A stretch of 64,000 nucleotides of DNA, taken from positions 202,809 through 266,808 of the forward strand of contig NZ_JAAAKW010000008.1 of NCBI RefSeq assembly GCF_009905615.1, in the 5' to 3' direction. The position numbers and the translations under genes are program-made. Origin of the DNA: Pseudomonas sp. SLFW (GTDB lineage: Bacteria; Pseudomonadota; Gammaproteobacteria; Pseudomonadales; Pseudomonadaceae). Under the pieces are notes generated by a model. The model worked only from the letters and a program-made list of their open reading frames with translations. It was not told where the DNA came from and ran no database searches. Positions 42,010 to 50,732 of this stretch are shown here, piece after piece; position 1 is the first letter of the stretch; each line of letters opens with the position of its first letter.

Positions 42010-43299
42010 ATGCAGGACGAGGCGCTGGAAATCCTGGTGGTCGACGACCAGGAGGAAAATCTGGAAGAAATGCAGGAGCTGCTTGAAGAGCTCGACAGAA
42101 CCGTTCGGTGCGTCGATTCCGGGGCCAAGGCGCTGGCGTGCATGGTGTCCGGCAAGATCGGCCTGGTGCTGATGGACGTGCAAATGCCGGGGATGAGTGG
42201 CTTCGAAGTTGCCCGCCGAATGCGTGAAGACCCCAGCACCCGCTTCACCCCCATCATTTTCATCTCCGGGATGCGCCAGACCGACGAGGTGCTCGATCAG
42301 GGCTATTCGGCCGGTGCGGTCGATTTCATGACCAAACCGGTGCAGCCGACGATGCTGGTGCACAAGGCGCGGGTGTTGCTGGAGCACGACCGCTATCGTC
42401 GAGGATTGCTGCAAACCAGTCGGCAACTGGAGCGGGAGCGGGCGTTCAATGCCTCGATTCTCGACAACACCGCCGAGGGCATCATGGTGGTGGGCAGCGA
42501 CGGCCTCATCCAGTTCGCCAATCCGGCGATCACCCACATGCTGGGGTGTCAGGATGACGAACTGCGAGGCACGCCCTTGCTCGACTGGATCGAAACACCC
42601 CACGACGAAGACTGGCAGACCTCGGTGTGGCTCGACCATTTCCAGCGCGGCGAAAGGCTTCGGCTGCACGACGCGAATTTGCGCAATCGCGAAGGGCAAA
42701 GCATCCCGGTCGCGCTGTCCTGTTCGCCCCTGTCTCAAGGGCAGGACGCAATGACCCTGCTGGCGCTGGACATGTCGGCAGTGCGCGAGCTTCACCACCA
42801 ACTCGAAGTCATGACCATCACCGATGCACTCACGGGATTGCTCAATCGCCGTGGGTTCGTGCAAGCGTTGCAGGCTGCCATTTCCCGCAATCAACGGACC
42901 GGCAAGATGAGCGCGTTGCTGTACCTGGACCTCGATGGCTTCAAGCAGATCAACGATCAATTTGGCCACGACCGGGGGGATGACGCGCTGCGTTGGGTCA
43001 GCCAGCAACTGCAAGGCTGCCTGCGCCCCTACGACCGACTGGCGAGGATCGGCGGTGACGAGTTCACGGTCATCATCGAAGGTGTGAATGGCCCCGAGGA
43101 CGCGGCGGCGGTGGCCGAAAAACTCATCACCCAAGTGTCTGCCGACCAGACCCGTTTCCGCCTGGGGGCCAGCATCGGCATCGCCTGCCTGCCGGAGAGC
43201 GGAAGCACCATTGAAGACCTGATGCGCGCGGCGGACTCGGCGATGTACGACGCCAAGCGGCGCGGCAAGGGGCAACTCCGATTCGCCCCCGACGCATAG
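42010..43299 (+). CDS. Response regulator with PAS and GGDEF (diguanylate cyclase) domains
   Basis: A 429-residue signalling protein. Its receiver domain (1-125) has ILVVDDQEEN, phospho-acceptor Asp in LVLMDVQMPGMSG and Lys in TKPVQP. A PAS domain (about 150-260) has ILDNTAEGIMVVGSDGLIQF. The GGDEF domain (about 270-425) keeps the active site RIGGDEF and the inhibitory-site RxxD (RPYD) five residues before it. It should make cyclic-di-GMP with product inhibition. No cognate kinase is adjacent, and it seems to be a single-gene unit. Confidence 0.93.
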   Translation: MQDEALEILVVDDQEENLEEMQELLEELDRTVRCVDSGAKALACMVSGKIGLVLMDVQMPGMSGFEVARRMREDPSTRFTPIIFISGMRQTDEVLDQGYSAGAVDFMTKPVQPTMLVHKARVLLEHDRYRRGLLQTSRQLERERAFNASILDNTAEGIMVVGSDGLIQFANPAITHMLGCQDDELRGTPLLDWIETPHDEDWQTSVWLDHFQRGERLRLHDANLRNREGQSIPVALSCSPLSQGQDAMTLLALDMSAVRELHHQLEVMTITDALTGLLNRRGFVQALQAAISRNQRTGKMSALLYLDLDGFKQINDQFGHDRGDDALRWVSQQLQGCLRPYDRLARIGGDEFTVIIEGVNGPEDAAAVAEKLITQVSADQTRFRLGASIGIACLPESGSTIEDLMRAADSAMYDAKRRGKGQLRFAPDA

Positions 43300-43305
43300 A
43301 GAGTG

Positions 43306-43932
43306 TCAGCCCGACCGTTCCAGATACGCGCAAAACATGTCGGACATGGCCGTCGCGTAATCCTCGATTTCCACCTCGGTTCTCGGCGTTTGCGAAAACG
43401 CCTTGCCCACTTTGCTCATCGTGGCGGTGATCAGTTCCCCGACGCGTTGTCGATGGGCGTCATCCGCGTCTGGCAACACCTCTTGCATGAATCGGACAAT
43501 CGCCTGCTCACCTTTTTGCCGGGTCTCGCGGGCTTCCGGGGCGTGACGATAGAGCGGGGCGGCGTCATCGAGGGCCACACGCATGTCGGCCTCTTCGCAT
43601 TCCGAGCGGAGGAATGCGTGGACAAGGTTTCGCAATCGCTGCAAAGGCGGCGTGGTGCTGTCCTCCAGCAGGCGGCTGAGCATGTCGGTGGTTTGCTTCC
43701 ACTCGTCACTTTGCAGGCGGAACAGAATCGCGGCCTTGTTCGGAAAGTACTGATAAAGCGATCCGATGCTCACCCCGGCCTTCTCAGCCACCCGGGCGGT
43801 GGTGAAGCGGGTCGCGCCTTCTTTGGCCAAAACCTGAACAGCGGCCTGAAGAATGATTGATACCGACGCTTCAGAGCGGGCCTGTTTGGGCTGTTTGCGC
43901 AGGGAAATCGCGGGTTTGCGGGAATCGGTCAC
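43306..43932 (-). CDS. TetR-family transcriptional regulator
   Basis: A 208-residue TetR protein: KQARSEASVSIILQAAVQVL and the helix-turn-helix FTTARVAEKAGVSIGSLYQYFPN at residues about 43-65 are canonical. The C-terminal helical ligand domain is not classified. It ends 6 bases from the convergent GGDEF gene and is divergent from the O-methyltransferase gene at 44025; the inverted repeat between the two starts suggests that it represses that gene and itself. Confidence 0.9.
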   Translation of the reverse strand: MTDSRKPAISLRKQPKQARSEASVSIILQAAVQVLAKEGATRFTTARVAEKAGVSIGSLYQYFPNKAAILFRLQSDEWKQTTDMLSRLLEDSTTPPLQRLRNLVHAFLRSECEEADMRVALDDAAPLYRHAPEARETRQKGEQAIVRFMQEVLPDADDAHRQRVGELITATMSKVGKAFSQTPRTEVEIEDYATAMSDMFCAYLERSG

Positions 43933-43942
43933 GGCGGCTCCG

Positions 43943-43979
43943 GAATGCGATTATCAAATGTGAGTGATTGATCGCATTC
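43943..43979. promoter_or_regulatory. Inverted repeat in the TetR/O-methyltransferase promoter
   Basis: GAATGCGAT at 43943-43951 and ATCGCATTC at 43971-43979 are perfect inverted 9-base arms separated by 19 bases, lying between the divergent starts. It is a plausible TetR operator. Confidence 0.5.
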
Positions 43980-44024
43980 TATTCCGGCGATGTGATTTGC
44001 GCATCGTTCACACCGGAGAATCCC

Positions 44025-44690
44025 ATGAATACATTGACCACTCGCCCTGTTGCCCCGCTCTTGGAACGTCTGTTCGCGGCGGCTGACGAGCAATCCCCGA
44101 TGAACAGCTCGGAATTGTCCACGTTGTCCCAGGAAGATCTTTCGCGCCTGATGCGCAGCAAGACCGATTATCTGGAGTTCTATGGCCGTCTCAAGGATTT
44201 CCCACTGGCCGTGTCCCGCGAAACCGGCGCCTTGCTGTACATGCTGGCGCGCAGTTGCAAAGCCCGCACGGTGGTCGAATTCGGCACCTCGTTTGGCATT
44301 TCGACCCTGCACCTGGCGGCGGCCCTGCGTGATAACGGCGGCGGTCTGTTGATCACCAGCGAGTTTGAATCGTCCAAGGTCGCCCAGGCGCGGGACAATC
44401 TAGTTGCAGGCGGTTTGCTCGATCTGGTGGAAATCCGCGAAGGCGACGCCCTGAAAACGTTGGGCCAGGACCTGCCGGACTCCATCGACCTGGTGCTGCT
44501 CGACGGCGCCAAGGCGCTCTACCCGGAAATCCTGAGCCTGGTGGAAAGCCGCCTGCGTCCCGGCGCGCTGATCATCGCTGACAACGCCGATTACGCCCCG
44601 GATTACCTGGCACGGGTGCGCTCGGTGGAGCAGGGTTATCTGTCGATCCCGTTCGCCGATGAGGTCGAGCTGTCGATGCGCCTGGGCTGA
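44025..44690 (+). CDS. Class I SAM-dependent O-methyltransferase
   Basis: A 221-residue methyltransferase of the catechol/caffeoyl-CoA O-methyltransferase family (Methyltransf_3/24): TVVEFGTSFGISTLHLAAAL is motif I, ITSEFESSKVAQARDNL the acidic strand end, and SIDLVLLDGAKALYPEILSL the metal-site region. It probably methylates a small hydroxylated compound. GGAG lies 7 bases before the ATG at 44025. It is presumably controlled by the divergent TetR regulator. Confidence 0.9.
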   Translation: MNTLTTRPVAPLLERLFAAADEQSPMNSSELSTLSQEDLSRLMRSKTDYLEFYGRLKDFPLAVSRETGALLYMLARSCKARTVVEFGTSFGISTLHLAAALRDNGGGLLITSEFESSKVAQARDNLVAGGLLDLVEIREGDALKTLGQDLPDSIDLVLLDGAKALYPEILSLVESRLRPGALIIADNADYAPDYLARVRSVEQGYLSIPFADEVELSMRLG

Positions 44691-44948
44691 GGCGCGCCGT
44701 CGGTAAGTGAACGCTCAACAGGTTACGTGATACATTCGCCGCCGCTTTGCGCCACCTCCTGCCGGGGCCTTCCAGACGAGGGTGTCGAGCCTGAGAAAGT
44801 GCGCGGCGAGATATCACCGATGCATGCGCCACGACGCGTGCGCAGGGCTGGAAACTTCATGACCGTGAGGGTTTTCCGCTCCCTTTGTTGCCTGTTGTTC
44901 AGGTGTAAACTCGACGTTCGCGCTTACGCGCATTCAGGTCCTGCGAAC

Positions 44949-46007
44949 ATGACACAGATTTCCGAACGCCTTCTGGTGCAGGCGCATCTAGACGCCAAAC
45001 AGCCCAAACCCCTGACCCCGGAAGAGGAAGCCGAGTATCGACGCCTGATCGCCGCCGAGCTCAAGGCCCAGGACGCGGTACTGGTCGCCCACTATTACTG
45101 CGACCCGGTGATTCAGGCGCTGGCCGAAGAGACGGGCGGTTGTGTGTCCGACTCGCTGGAAATGGCCCGCTTTGGCAAGAACCATCCAGCCAAGACTGTG
45201 CTGGTGGCCGGCGTGCGCTTCATGGGCGAAACCGCGAAAATCCTGACCCCTGAAAAACGCATTCTGATGCCGACCCTCGAAGCGACCTGCTCGCTGGACC
45301 TGGGCTGTGGCGTCGATGAATTCACGGCGTTCTGCGACAAGCACCCCGAGCGCACGGTCGTGGTCTATGCCAACACCTCGGCGGCGGTCAAAGCCCGTGC
45401 AGACTGGGTCGTGACCTCAAGCTGCGCGCTGGAAATCGTCGAGAGCCTGATGGACAACGGCGAGACGATCGTCTGGGGACCGGACAAACACTTGGGGCGC
45501 TACATCCAGCGTGAAACCGGTGCTGACATGCTGCTGTGGGACGGTGCGTGCATCGTCCATGAAGAATTCAAATCGCGTCAGCTGGAAGACATGAAGGCGC
45601 TGTACCCGGACGCGGCCATTCTGGTGCACCCGGAATCGCCGGAATCGGTGATCGACCTGGCCGACGCGGTGGGCTCCACCAGCCAATTGATCAAGGCTGC
45701 ACAGACCCTGCCGAACAAGACCTTCATCGTGGCCACTGACCGCGGCATTTTCTACAAGATGCAGCAGCTGTGCCCGGACAAAATCTTCATCGAAGCCCCC
45801 ACCGCCGGAAACGGCGCGGCCTGCCGCAGCTGCGCGCACTGCCCGTGGATGGCGATGAACACCCTGGCGCGCACCCTGCAATGCCTGCGTGAGGGCACTA
45901 ACGAAATCTTCGTCGACCCGGCGATCATCCCCCAGGCCGTCCGGCCGTTGCAGCGGATGCTGGATTTCACCCAGGCGGCACGGCTCAAACTATCAGGCAA
46001 CGCGTAA
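44949..46007 (+). CDS. nadA: Quinolinate synthase
   Basis: A 352-residue quinolinate synthase, which condenses iminoaspartate with dihydroxyacetone phosphate in NAD synthesis using a [4Fe-4S] cluster. Cluster cysteines are Cys114 (EATCSLDLGC), the Cys in VTSSCALEIVES and one in ACRSCAHCPWMAMN. The AHYYCDPVIQALAEETGG start of the first domain is canonical. The ATG at 44949 gives the family length; a frame open to 44727 has no similarity. In Pseudomonas it is followed, as here, by an M48 peptidase gene on the other strand. Confidence 0.97.
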   Translation: MTQISERLLVQAHLDAKQPKPLTPEEEAEYRRLIAAELKAQDAVLVAHYYCDPVIQALAEETGGCVSDSLEMARFGKNHPAKTVLVAGVRFMGETAKILTPEKRILMPTLEATCSLDLGCGVDEFTAFCDKHPERTVVVYANTSAAVKARADWVVTSSCALEIVESLMDNGETIVWGPDKHLGRYIQRETGADMLLWDGACIVHEEFKSRQLEDMKALYPDAAILVHPESPESVIDLADAVGSTSQLIKAAQTLPNKTFIVATDRGIFYKMQQLCPDKIFIEAPTAGNGAACRSCAHCPWMAMNTLARTLQCLREGTNEIFVDPAIIPQAVRPLQRMLDFTQAARLKLSGNA

Positions 46008-46009
46008 GA

Positions 46010-46216
46010 AGCAGCTACGAGCTGTAAGCTACAAGCTACAAGCTGCAAGAGAAAGCAGCGCAAGATTCGAGTCCTACGCCGGAAGCAAGACCGCAGCGAA
46101 TCTGCTTTTTCTTGCAGCTCGAAGCTCGGAACTCACAGCTGCTTTTCTCTCGCAGCTTGAAGCTCGAAACTCACAGCTGCTTTTTCTTGCAGCTTGAAGC
46201 TCGAAACTCGCAGCTG
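46010..46216. repeat. Tandem and inverted AGCTTGAAGCTCGAAACTC-type repeats
   Basis: Three imperfect direct copies of about 38 bases (starting near 46101, 46139 and 46177) each read CTGCTTTTTCTTGCAGCT then GAAGCTCGAAACTCACAG. The opposite orientation appears at 46010-46060 (GCTACAAGCTGCAAGAGAAA). There are no unique spacers, so this is not CRISPR. It fills the gap between the convergent nadA and M48 peptidase genes and can fold into large hairpins that may act as a terminator. Confidence 0.82.
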
Positions 46217-46222
46217 CTCCCC

Positions 46223-47656
46223 CTAGTTCATGAGTTCTTTGACGGCCTTTTCTTGCGCGATGATTTCCTGCTGCCGCGCGTCGATCCTTGAGGCCAGCTG
46301 GAAGTTGTTGTTCGCCCGACGTTTGGCGAATTCCAGTTGCTGAACGGCTTGTTTGAAGTCACCCATCAACGCGAAATACTCGGCGCGGGCCTGGTGCGAA
46401 CCGATGGTATTGCCCGAAAGACCACGGGCATCAGCCACCTGACTCCAGATGTCCGGGTCGTCGGAGCGACTTTTGAGCAGCGTTTCAAGAGCTTTCAGCG
46501 CTTCCGGCGCTTTGGACTGTTTGAGCAGCACATCGACCTTGGCCTGATTCAGCGGGTAATCGTCCGGGTACAGGTCCAGCATCCGGTTCACCCGCTGCTG
46601 CGCGTCGGGGAACCGGTTGTTGGTGATGTCCAGGTTGATCAAGGCCAGGTTGTAGGTGATGTTGTCCGGCGCCTTCTCGATCAGCGGCTTGAGGCTGTCT
46701 CTCGCTTCGTTCAACTGACCGGCTTTAGTTTGCGCCAGCGCGAGGCCGTAGCGGGCGGCGTCGTTTTTCGGGTTTTCGGCCATTTGCGCACGGAAGCGCT
46801 TGGCGGCCATGCCCGGTGTTTCTTCATAAATCAGCACGACCCGCGCGCGCATCAGCTGGTAAGTGAGGCTGTCCTCCTTGCCCCCCGGTTTGGCCTGTTC
46901 GGCACGGTTGCGGGTGTCGGCGATACGGGATTCGGTCACCGGGTGACTCATCAGGAACTCCGGCGGCTTGGCATCGTAGCGGTATTGACGGGCCAGACGC
47001 TCGAACATGGTCGGCATGTTGCGCGGGTCGTAACCGGCTTTCTCCAAATTCATGATGCCGATGCGGTCCGCCTCGGCCTCGTTCTGCCGGGAAAAACGCG
47101 CTTGTTCCTGAATCGCCGCAGCCTGTGTCCCGGCAATGGCAGCGATACCCGCATCACCGGCACCTGCCACGGCCATGACGATACCGGCGAGCATGGCGGC
47201 CATTACCGGCACCTGCATGCGCTGTTGCGCCTGAACGCCACGGGCGAAGTGGCGTTGCGACAAGTGAGCCAGCTCGTGCGCGAGTACCGCCGCGTATTCG
47301 CCCTCGGTTTCGGCGTGCAGGAACAGACCGCCGTTGACGCCGACGATCCCGCCGGGGGCGGCGAAGGCGTTGATTTCGGGAGTGTTGATCAGGATGAATT
47401 CAAGCCGGCGATCCTGCACCTGACTGGTTTCAGCGAGGCGATAGACCGACGTCTCGACGAAATCCTTCAACTGCGGATCGGACAATTGAGGCACTTGCGC
47501 GCGAAGCAGCCCCAGCCATGCGCGGCCCAGGTCGTGCTCCTGTTGCGGCGAAACAATGGATGAGCTGGCGTCGCCCAGTGAGGGCAGGTCGTCCGCGAAC
47601 GCAGGGGTCGCCAGCAGGCATGCGAGCGTCAGCAGTGTGGGGCGCAGAAAATTCAT
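46223..47656 (-). CDS. M48-family periplasmic metalloprotease with TPR region (BepA-like)
   Basis: A 477-residue exported protease/chaperone. The signal peptide FLRPTLLTLACLLATPAFA is cleaved before DDLPS. The zinc site is HELAHLSQRH with downstream Glu in NEAEADRIG. TPR-like repeats occupy the C-terminal half. BepA helps outer-membrane assembly by degrading stalled LptD and other substrates. The ATG at 47656 is chosen because it begins the signal peptide; the longer frame adds 36 residues without one. It shares a divergent promoter with the TusA-like gene. Confidence 0.92.
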   Translation of the reverse strand: MNFLRPTLLTLACLLATPAFADDLPSLGDASSSIVSPQQEHDLGRAWLGLLRAQVPQLSDPQLKDFVETSVYRLAETSQVQDRRLEFILINTPEINAFAAPGGIVGVNGGLFLHAETEGEYAAVLAHELAHLSQRHFARGVQAQQRMQVPVMAAMLAGIVMAVAGAGDAGIAAIAGTQAAAIQEQARFSRQNEAEADRIGIMNLEKAGYDPRNMPTMFERLARQYRYDAKPPEFLMSHPVTESRIADTRNRAEQAKPGGKEDSLTYQLMRARVVLIYEETPGMAAKRFRAQMAENPKNDAARYGLALAQTKAGQLNEARDSLKPLIEKAPDNITYNLALINLDITNNRFPDAQQRVNRMLDLYPDDYPLNQAKVDVLLKQSKAPEALKALETLLKSRSDDPDIWSQVADARGLSGNTIGSHQARAEYFALMGDFKQAVQQLEFAKRRANNNFQLASRIDARQQEIIAQEKAVKELMN

Positions 47657-47802
47657 GCACGAAACTCTGAGACAGAAAGGCGTTACTGTAGCTGGCTCAA
47701 TGGCTTGCTGACCAGAGTGGGGTATTCTTGCAAACTTGTAAGAAGATTCTTCAGCCAGCGCCATTTTCTGTGCGATTTGATGTGTCTACCCGGAGAGAAA
47801 AG

Positions 47803-48054
47803 ATGTCTGACGCTGTAGGTCGCCCCGCGACGAGCGATGCCGAGCTGGACGCCAGTGGTCTGAATTGCCCGCTGCCACTGCTCAAGGCCAAGATGGAACT
47901 CAACCGTCTGGCGAGCGGCGCTGTCCTCAAAGTGACCGCCACCGATGCGGGTTCGCAGCGCGACTTCCGTACCTTCGCCAAGCTGTCTGGCCATGCGCTA
48001 TTGCATGAAGAGGCCGCTGACGGCGTTTATCGGTACTGGTTACGCAAGGCCTGA
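47803..48054 (+). CDS. TusA-family sulfurtransferase-like protein
   Basis: An 83-residue SirA/TusA-fold protein with the signature LDASGLNCPLPLLKAKMELN: the reactive Cys22 of CPxP accepts persulfide sulfur. GGAGAG precedes the ATG at 47803. The equivalent gene in P. aeruginosa (PA1006, from memory) influences molybdenum-cofactor maturation and nitrate respiration, so a role in sulfur delivery to cofactors is plausible. It is 48 bases upstream of the AI-2E transporter gene, probably in one operon. Confidence 0.9.
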   Translation: MSDAVGRPATSDAELDASGLNCPLPLLKAKMELNRLASGAVLKVTATDAGSQRDFRTFAKLSGHALLHEEAADGVYRYWLRKA

Positions 48055-48102
48055 CCGTTTTTACCCCTTCGCTTACTCCCCTTTTGCCCCAAAGGTTCAT
48101 CG

Positions 48103-49173
48103 ATGTTCAAAGTGCTTCGCGACTGGATGCAGCGTTACTTCTCGGATGAAGAGGCCGTTGTGCTGGCGGTGCTGTTGGTTCTGGCGTTCACGGTTGTTCT
48201 GACCCTGGGGGGCATGCTGGCACCTGTACTGGCAGGGCTGGTACTGGCGTTTCTGATGCAAGGCATGGTGGTGCAACTCGAACGCCTGCGCATGCCGGAA
48301 GGCGGCGCGGTGGGACTGGTTTTCGCGTTATTCATGGGCGCGCTGGCGCTGTTTCTGCTGGTGCTGGTGCCGTTGCTCTGGCATCAGTTGATCACCCTGT
48401 TCAACGAGTTGCCGGGCATGCTCGCCAAATGGCAGTCGCTGCTGTTGCTGCTGCCGGAGCGTTATCCGCATCTGGTCTCAGATGAGCAAGTCTTGCAGGC
48501 GATCGAAGCGGCCCGTGGCGAAATCGGCAAGTTTGGTCAATGGGCGCTGACGTTCTCGCTGTCCAGTTTGCCGTTGCTGGTCAACATGATGATCTACCTG
48601 GTGCTGGTGCCGATTCTGGTGTTCTTCTTCCTCAAGGACCGTCGGATGATTGGTCGCTGGTTCCGAGGGTACCTGCCTCGCGAGCGTACGTTGATTACCC
48701 GCGTCGCCGAGGAAATGAACCGGCAGATCGCCAATTACATCCGAGGAAAAGTCATCGAGATCTTCATCTGTGGCGCGGTGACTTACATCGCCTTCGTCAC
48801 GATGGGCCTCAATTACTCGGCGCTGCTGGCGATGCTGGTGGGTATTTCCGTCGTGGTGCCCTATGTCGGCGCGGTCGTGGTGACGGTGCCGGTGGCGTTC
48901 ATTGCGCTGTTTCAGTGGGGCTGGAGCGATCAGTTCATCTATCTGATGGCGGTTTACGGGATCATTCAGACCCTGGACGGCAACGTGCTGGTGCCGTTGC
49001 TGTTCTCGCAAACCGTGAGCCTGCACCCAGTGGCGATCATCTGCGCAGTGCTGTTGTTTGGCGGGCTGTGGGGGTTCTGGGGGATTTTCTTCGCGATCCC
49101 GCTGGCGACGCTGTTCAAGGCCGTGCTGGATGCATGGCCACGCAATGAACCGACGGTGGCGCCGTTGTTGTAG
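48103..49173 (+). CDS. AI-2E family transporter (PerM-like)
   Basis: A 356-residue polytopic membrane protein of the AI-2 exporter/PerM superfamily. Helices VVLAVLLVLAFTVVLTLGGM and FLLVLVPLLWHQLITLF are early. The later signature YIRGKVIEIFICGAVTYIAF and PYVGAVVVTVPVAFIALFQW are diagnostic, with the QTLDGNVLVPLLFSQTVSLH segment near the end. Members export AI-2 or act as sodium/proton exchangers; the substrate here is unknown. It is co-oriented with, and close behind, the TusA-like gene, as in other Pseudomonas. Confidence 0.93.
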   Translation: MFKVLRDWMQRYFSDEEAVVLAVLLVLAFTVVLTLGGMLAPVLAGLVLAFLMQGMVVQLERLRMPEGGAVGLVFALFMGALALFLLVLVPLLWHQLITLFNELPGMLAKWQSLLLLLPERYPHLVSDEQVLQAIEAARGEIGKFGQWALTFSLSSLPLLVNMMIYLVLVPILVFFFLKDRRMIGRWFRGYLPRERTLITRVAEEMNRQIANYIRGKVIEIFICGAVTYIAFVTMGLNYSALLAMLVGISVVVPYVGAVVVTVPVAFIALFQWGWSDQFIYLMAVYGIIQTLDGNVLVPLLFSQTVSLHPVAIICAVLLFGGLWGFWGIFFAIPLATLFKAVLDAWPRNEPTVAPLL

Positions 49174-49204
49174 CAGGCGCCTGAGGTTAGCCGGGACGCT
49201 GAGT

Positions 49205-49309
49205 CTGTAGGAGCGAATTCATTCTGGGCGGCATTCCGACGAAGGATGTCTCAGACGACAGGGATGTGTGACCTGAAATACCCTCTCGCGAATGAATTCG
49301 CTCCTACAG
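49205..49309. repeat. REP-type inverted repeat pair
   Basis: CTGTAGGAGCGAATTCATT at 49205-49223 is the exact inverse of AATGAATTCGCTCCTACAG at 49291-49309. The arms are the Pseudomonas REP core also seen at 23043-23127. It lies between the convergent AI-2E transporter and bcp genes. Confidence 0.88.
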
Positions 49310-49371
49310 GCGGGTCGCGGTATGCCTGAGGAGTAATGAACCTATCAAGCAGCAATACAACGCGCCCCTGA

Positions 49372-49845
49372 TCAGCCCTTGTTCAACACCTGCGCCGCTT
49401 CCAGCACAGCATCCACATGCCCCGGCACTTTCACGCTACGCCATTCCTTGCGCAGCACGCCGTTCTTGTCGATCAGGAATGTGCTGCGATCAACGCCCAG
49501 GTATTCCTTGCCGTATAGCTTCTTCAACTTGATCACGTCGAACAGCTGGCACAGCGATTCGTCCTTGTCCGAAATCAGTTCGAAGGGGAATTCCTGCTTG
49601 GCCTTGAAGTTCTCGTGGGATTTCAGGCTGTCGCGGGACACACCGAAGACAACGGTGTTGGCGGCCTTGAATTCGGCGTATTGATCACGAAAGCCCTGGC
49701 CCTCGGTGGTGCAACCGGGGGTGCTGTCTTTGGGGTAGAAATAAATGACCACTTGCTGACCCTTTAGCGCCGACAGGCTGACGGCCTGATCGCTGGTGGC
49801 CTGAACCTGAAAGTCGGCAACGGGGGTGTCCAGTTCTACAGCCAT
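49372..49845 (-). CDS. bcp: Thioredoxin-dependent thiol peroxidase (bacterioferritin comigratory protein)
   Basis: A 157-residue peroxiredoxin of the Bcp/PrxQ family that reduces hydrogen peroxide and organic peroxides. The peroxidatic Cys45 lies in KDSTPGCTTEGQGFRD, and FYPKD and GVSRDSLKSH are conserved. The resolving Cys50 of E. coli Bcp is replaced (Gln50), so it probably works as a 1-Cys enzyme or uses another cysteine (SLCQLF). It follows gcvR by 10 bases on the same strand, a conserved Pseudomonas pair. Confidence 0.94.
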   Translation of the reverse strand: MAVELDTPVADFQVQATSDQAVSLSALKGQQVVIYFYPKDSTPGCTTEGQGFRDQYAEFKAANTVVFGVSRDSLKSHENFKAKQEFPFELISDKDESLCQLFDVIKLKKLYGKEYLGVDRSTFLIDKNGVLRKEWRSVKVPGHVDAVLEAAQVLNKG

Positions 49846-49855
49846 TGGGGTTTCC

Positions 49856-50419
49856 TTACATCGGTGCTTGCGGGCGCCATGGTTCGATCAGCGCGTCGAG
49901 GTTGAGGGCATCGGCGAAATCCAGAAACTGATCGCGCAGCCAGCTGATCTGCGTGCCGGCCGGCAGCGTCACGGTGAACGTCGCGTTGAGCATCGTGCCC
50001 CCGGTCTGCGGCGCCTGGTAGGTGTCGCAGATCAGGTTTTCCAGCTCGACGTTGTGGTCGATGAAGAACTGGCACAGCTCATTGATGATGTCCGGACGGT
50101 ACGCCGAGCTGACATAAGCCACGTAGGGCAGGGCTTCCGGACGGCTCTCCAGGGTCGCGCTGCGCACCACATTGACGGTGAAGTCGTGTTTCTTCGACAG
50201 GTTGGGCAGCCCGGTCTCAAGGCGGGCCAGTGCGTCCCAGCTGCCGGAGACCTGCAGGATCAGGGCACTGCATTCGCCGTGGCGAGTGAGGCGCGAGCTG
50301 ACCACCGAGCAACGGTTTTCATGACTGGCGCGGCACAGGACGTTGGTCAGCTCCATTGGGTTGGCGCCAAGGGCACTGATGACAAGGAATTGTTCGCGAA
50401 CTGTGGGGATGGACGACAT
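49856..50419 (-). CDS. gcvR: Glycine cleavage system transcriptional repressor-like ACT protein
   Basis: A 187-residue protein with two ACT domains. The first is FLVISALGANPMELTNVLCR with SRLTRHGECSALILQVSGSW; the second starts VNVVRSATLESRP and contains PDIINELCQFFIDHNVELEN. This is the GcvR layout; GcvR in E. coli antagonises GcvA. It is upstream of bcp in the same direction and divergent from dapA, as is usual in Pseudomonas. A direct role on glycine cleavage here is inference, since the gcv genes are not in the window. Confidence 0.9.
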   Translation of the reverse strand: MSSIPTVREQFLVISALGANPMELTNVLCRASHENRCSVVSSRLTRHGECSALILQVSGSWDALARLETGLPNLSKKHDFTVNVVRSATLESRPEALPYVAYVSSAYRPDIINELCQFFIDHNVELENLICDTYQAPQTGGTMLNATFTVTLPAGTQISWLRDQFLDFADALNLDALIEPWRPQAPM

Positions 50420-50732
50420 GCAGCATTCCTAAGCGATGAGCGGTCGGTACATTCTTGGCTTGTGCGGCGGGTCCGGCGGACGAAACGCTCGTAACATCGA
50501 CCCGGGCCGTTGCCGTTCGCGGCCGACGTGAGCCAGTCACGTCGAGCAAGAGCGGGGCTGGAGCGGGTTTTGTAACGACGAAAGCGATCAGTCGAACGAG
50601 CTGCGCAGATGACCAGTACCGATCAAAGACAGAAGGGTAGCGAAAACCGTCGCTCAGGGGAATGCTCGCCTTGTGCAAGGATCATGGCGCCAGTACCATT
50701 ACCGCTCTCTTTTTCCGGCAGGAGCGGTTTGC
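50420..50732. other. Divergent gcvR/dapA promoter region
   Basis: About 310 bases without a recognisable gene. It must contain both promoters. No lysine riboswitch-like structure or long palindrome was recognised, only GC-rich imperfect repeats (GGCCGACG/CGTGAGCC). Confidence 0.45.

Noticed and set aside
41125..43275. A 716-codon open frame on the reverse strand
   Set aside because: It is antisense to the UTRA GntR gene and the GGDEF protein, both of which have clear domains. It arises from high GC at third positions and shows no recognisable protein features.
46010..46216. CRISPR-like repeat array
   Set aside because: The units are directly adjacent without unique spacers, some are inverted, and no cas genes exist in the window.
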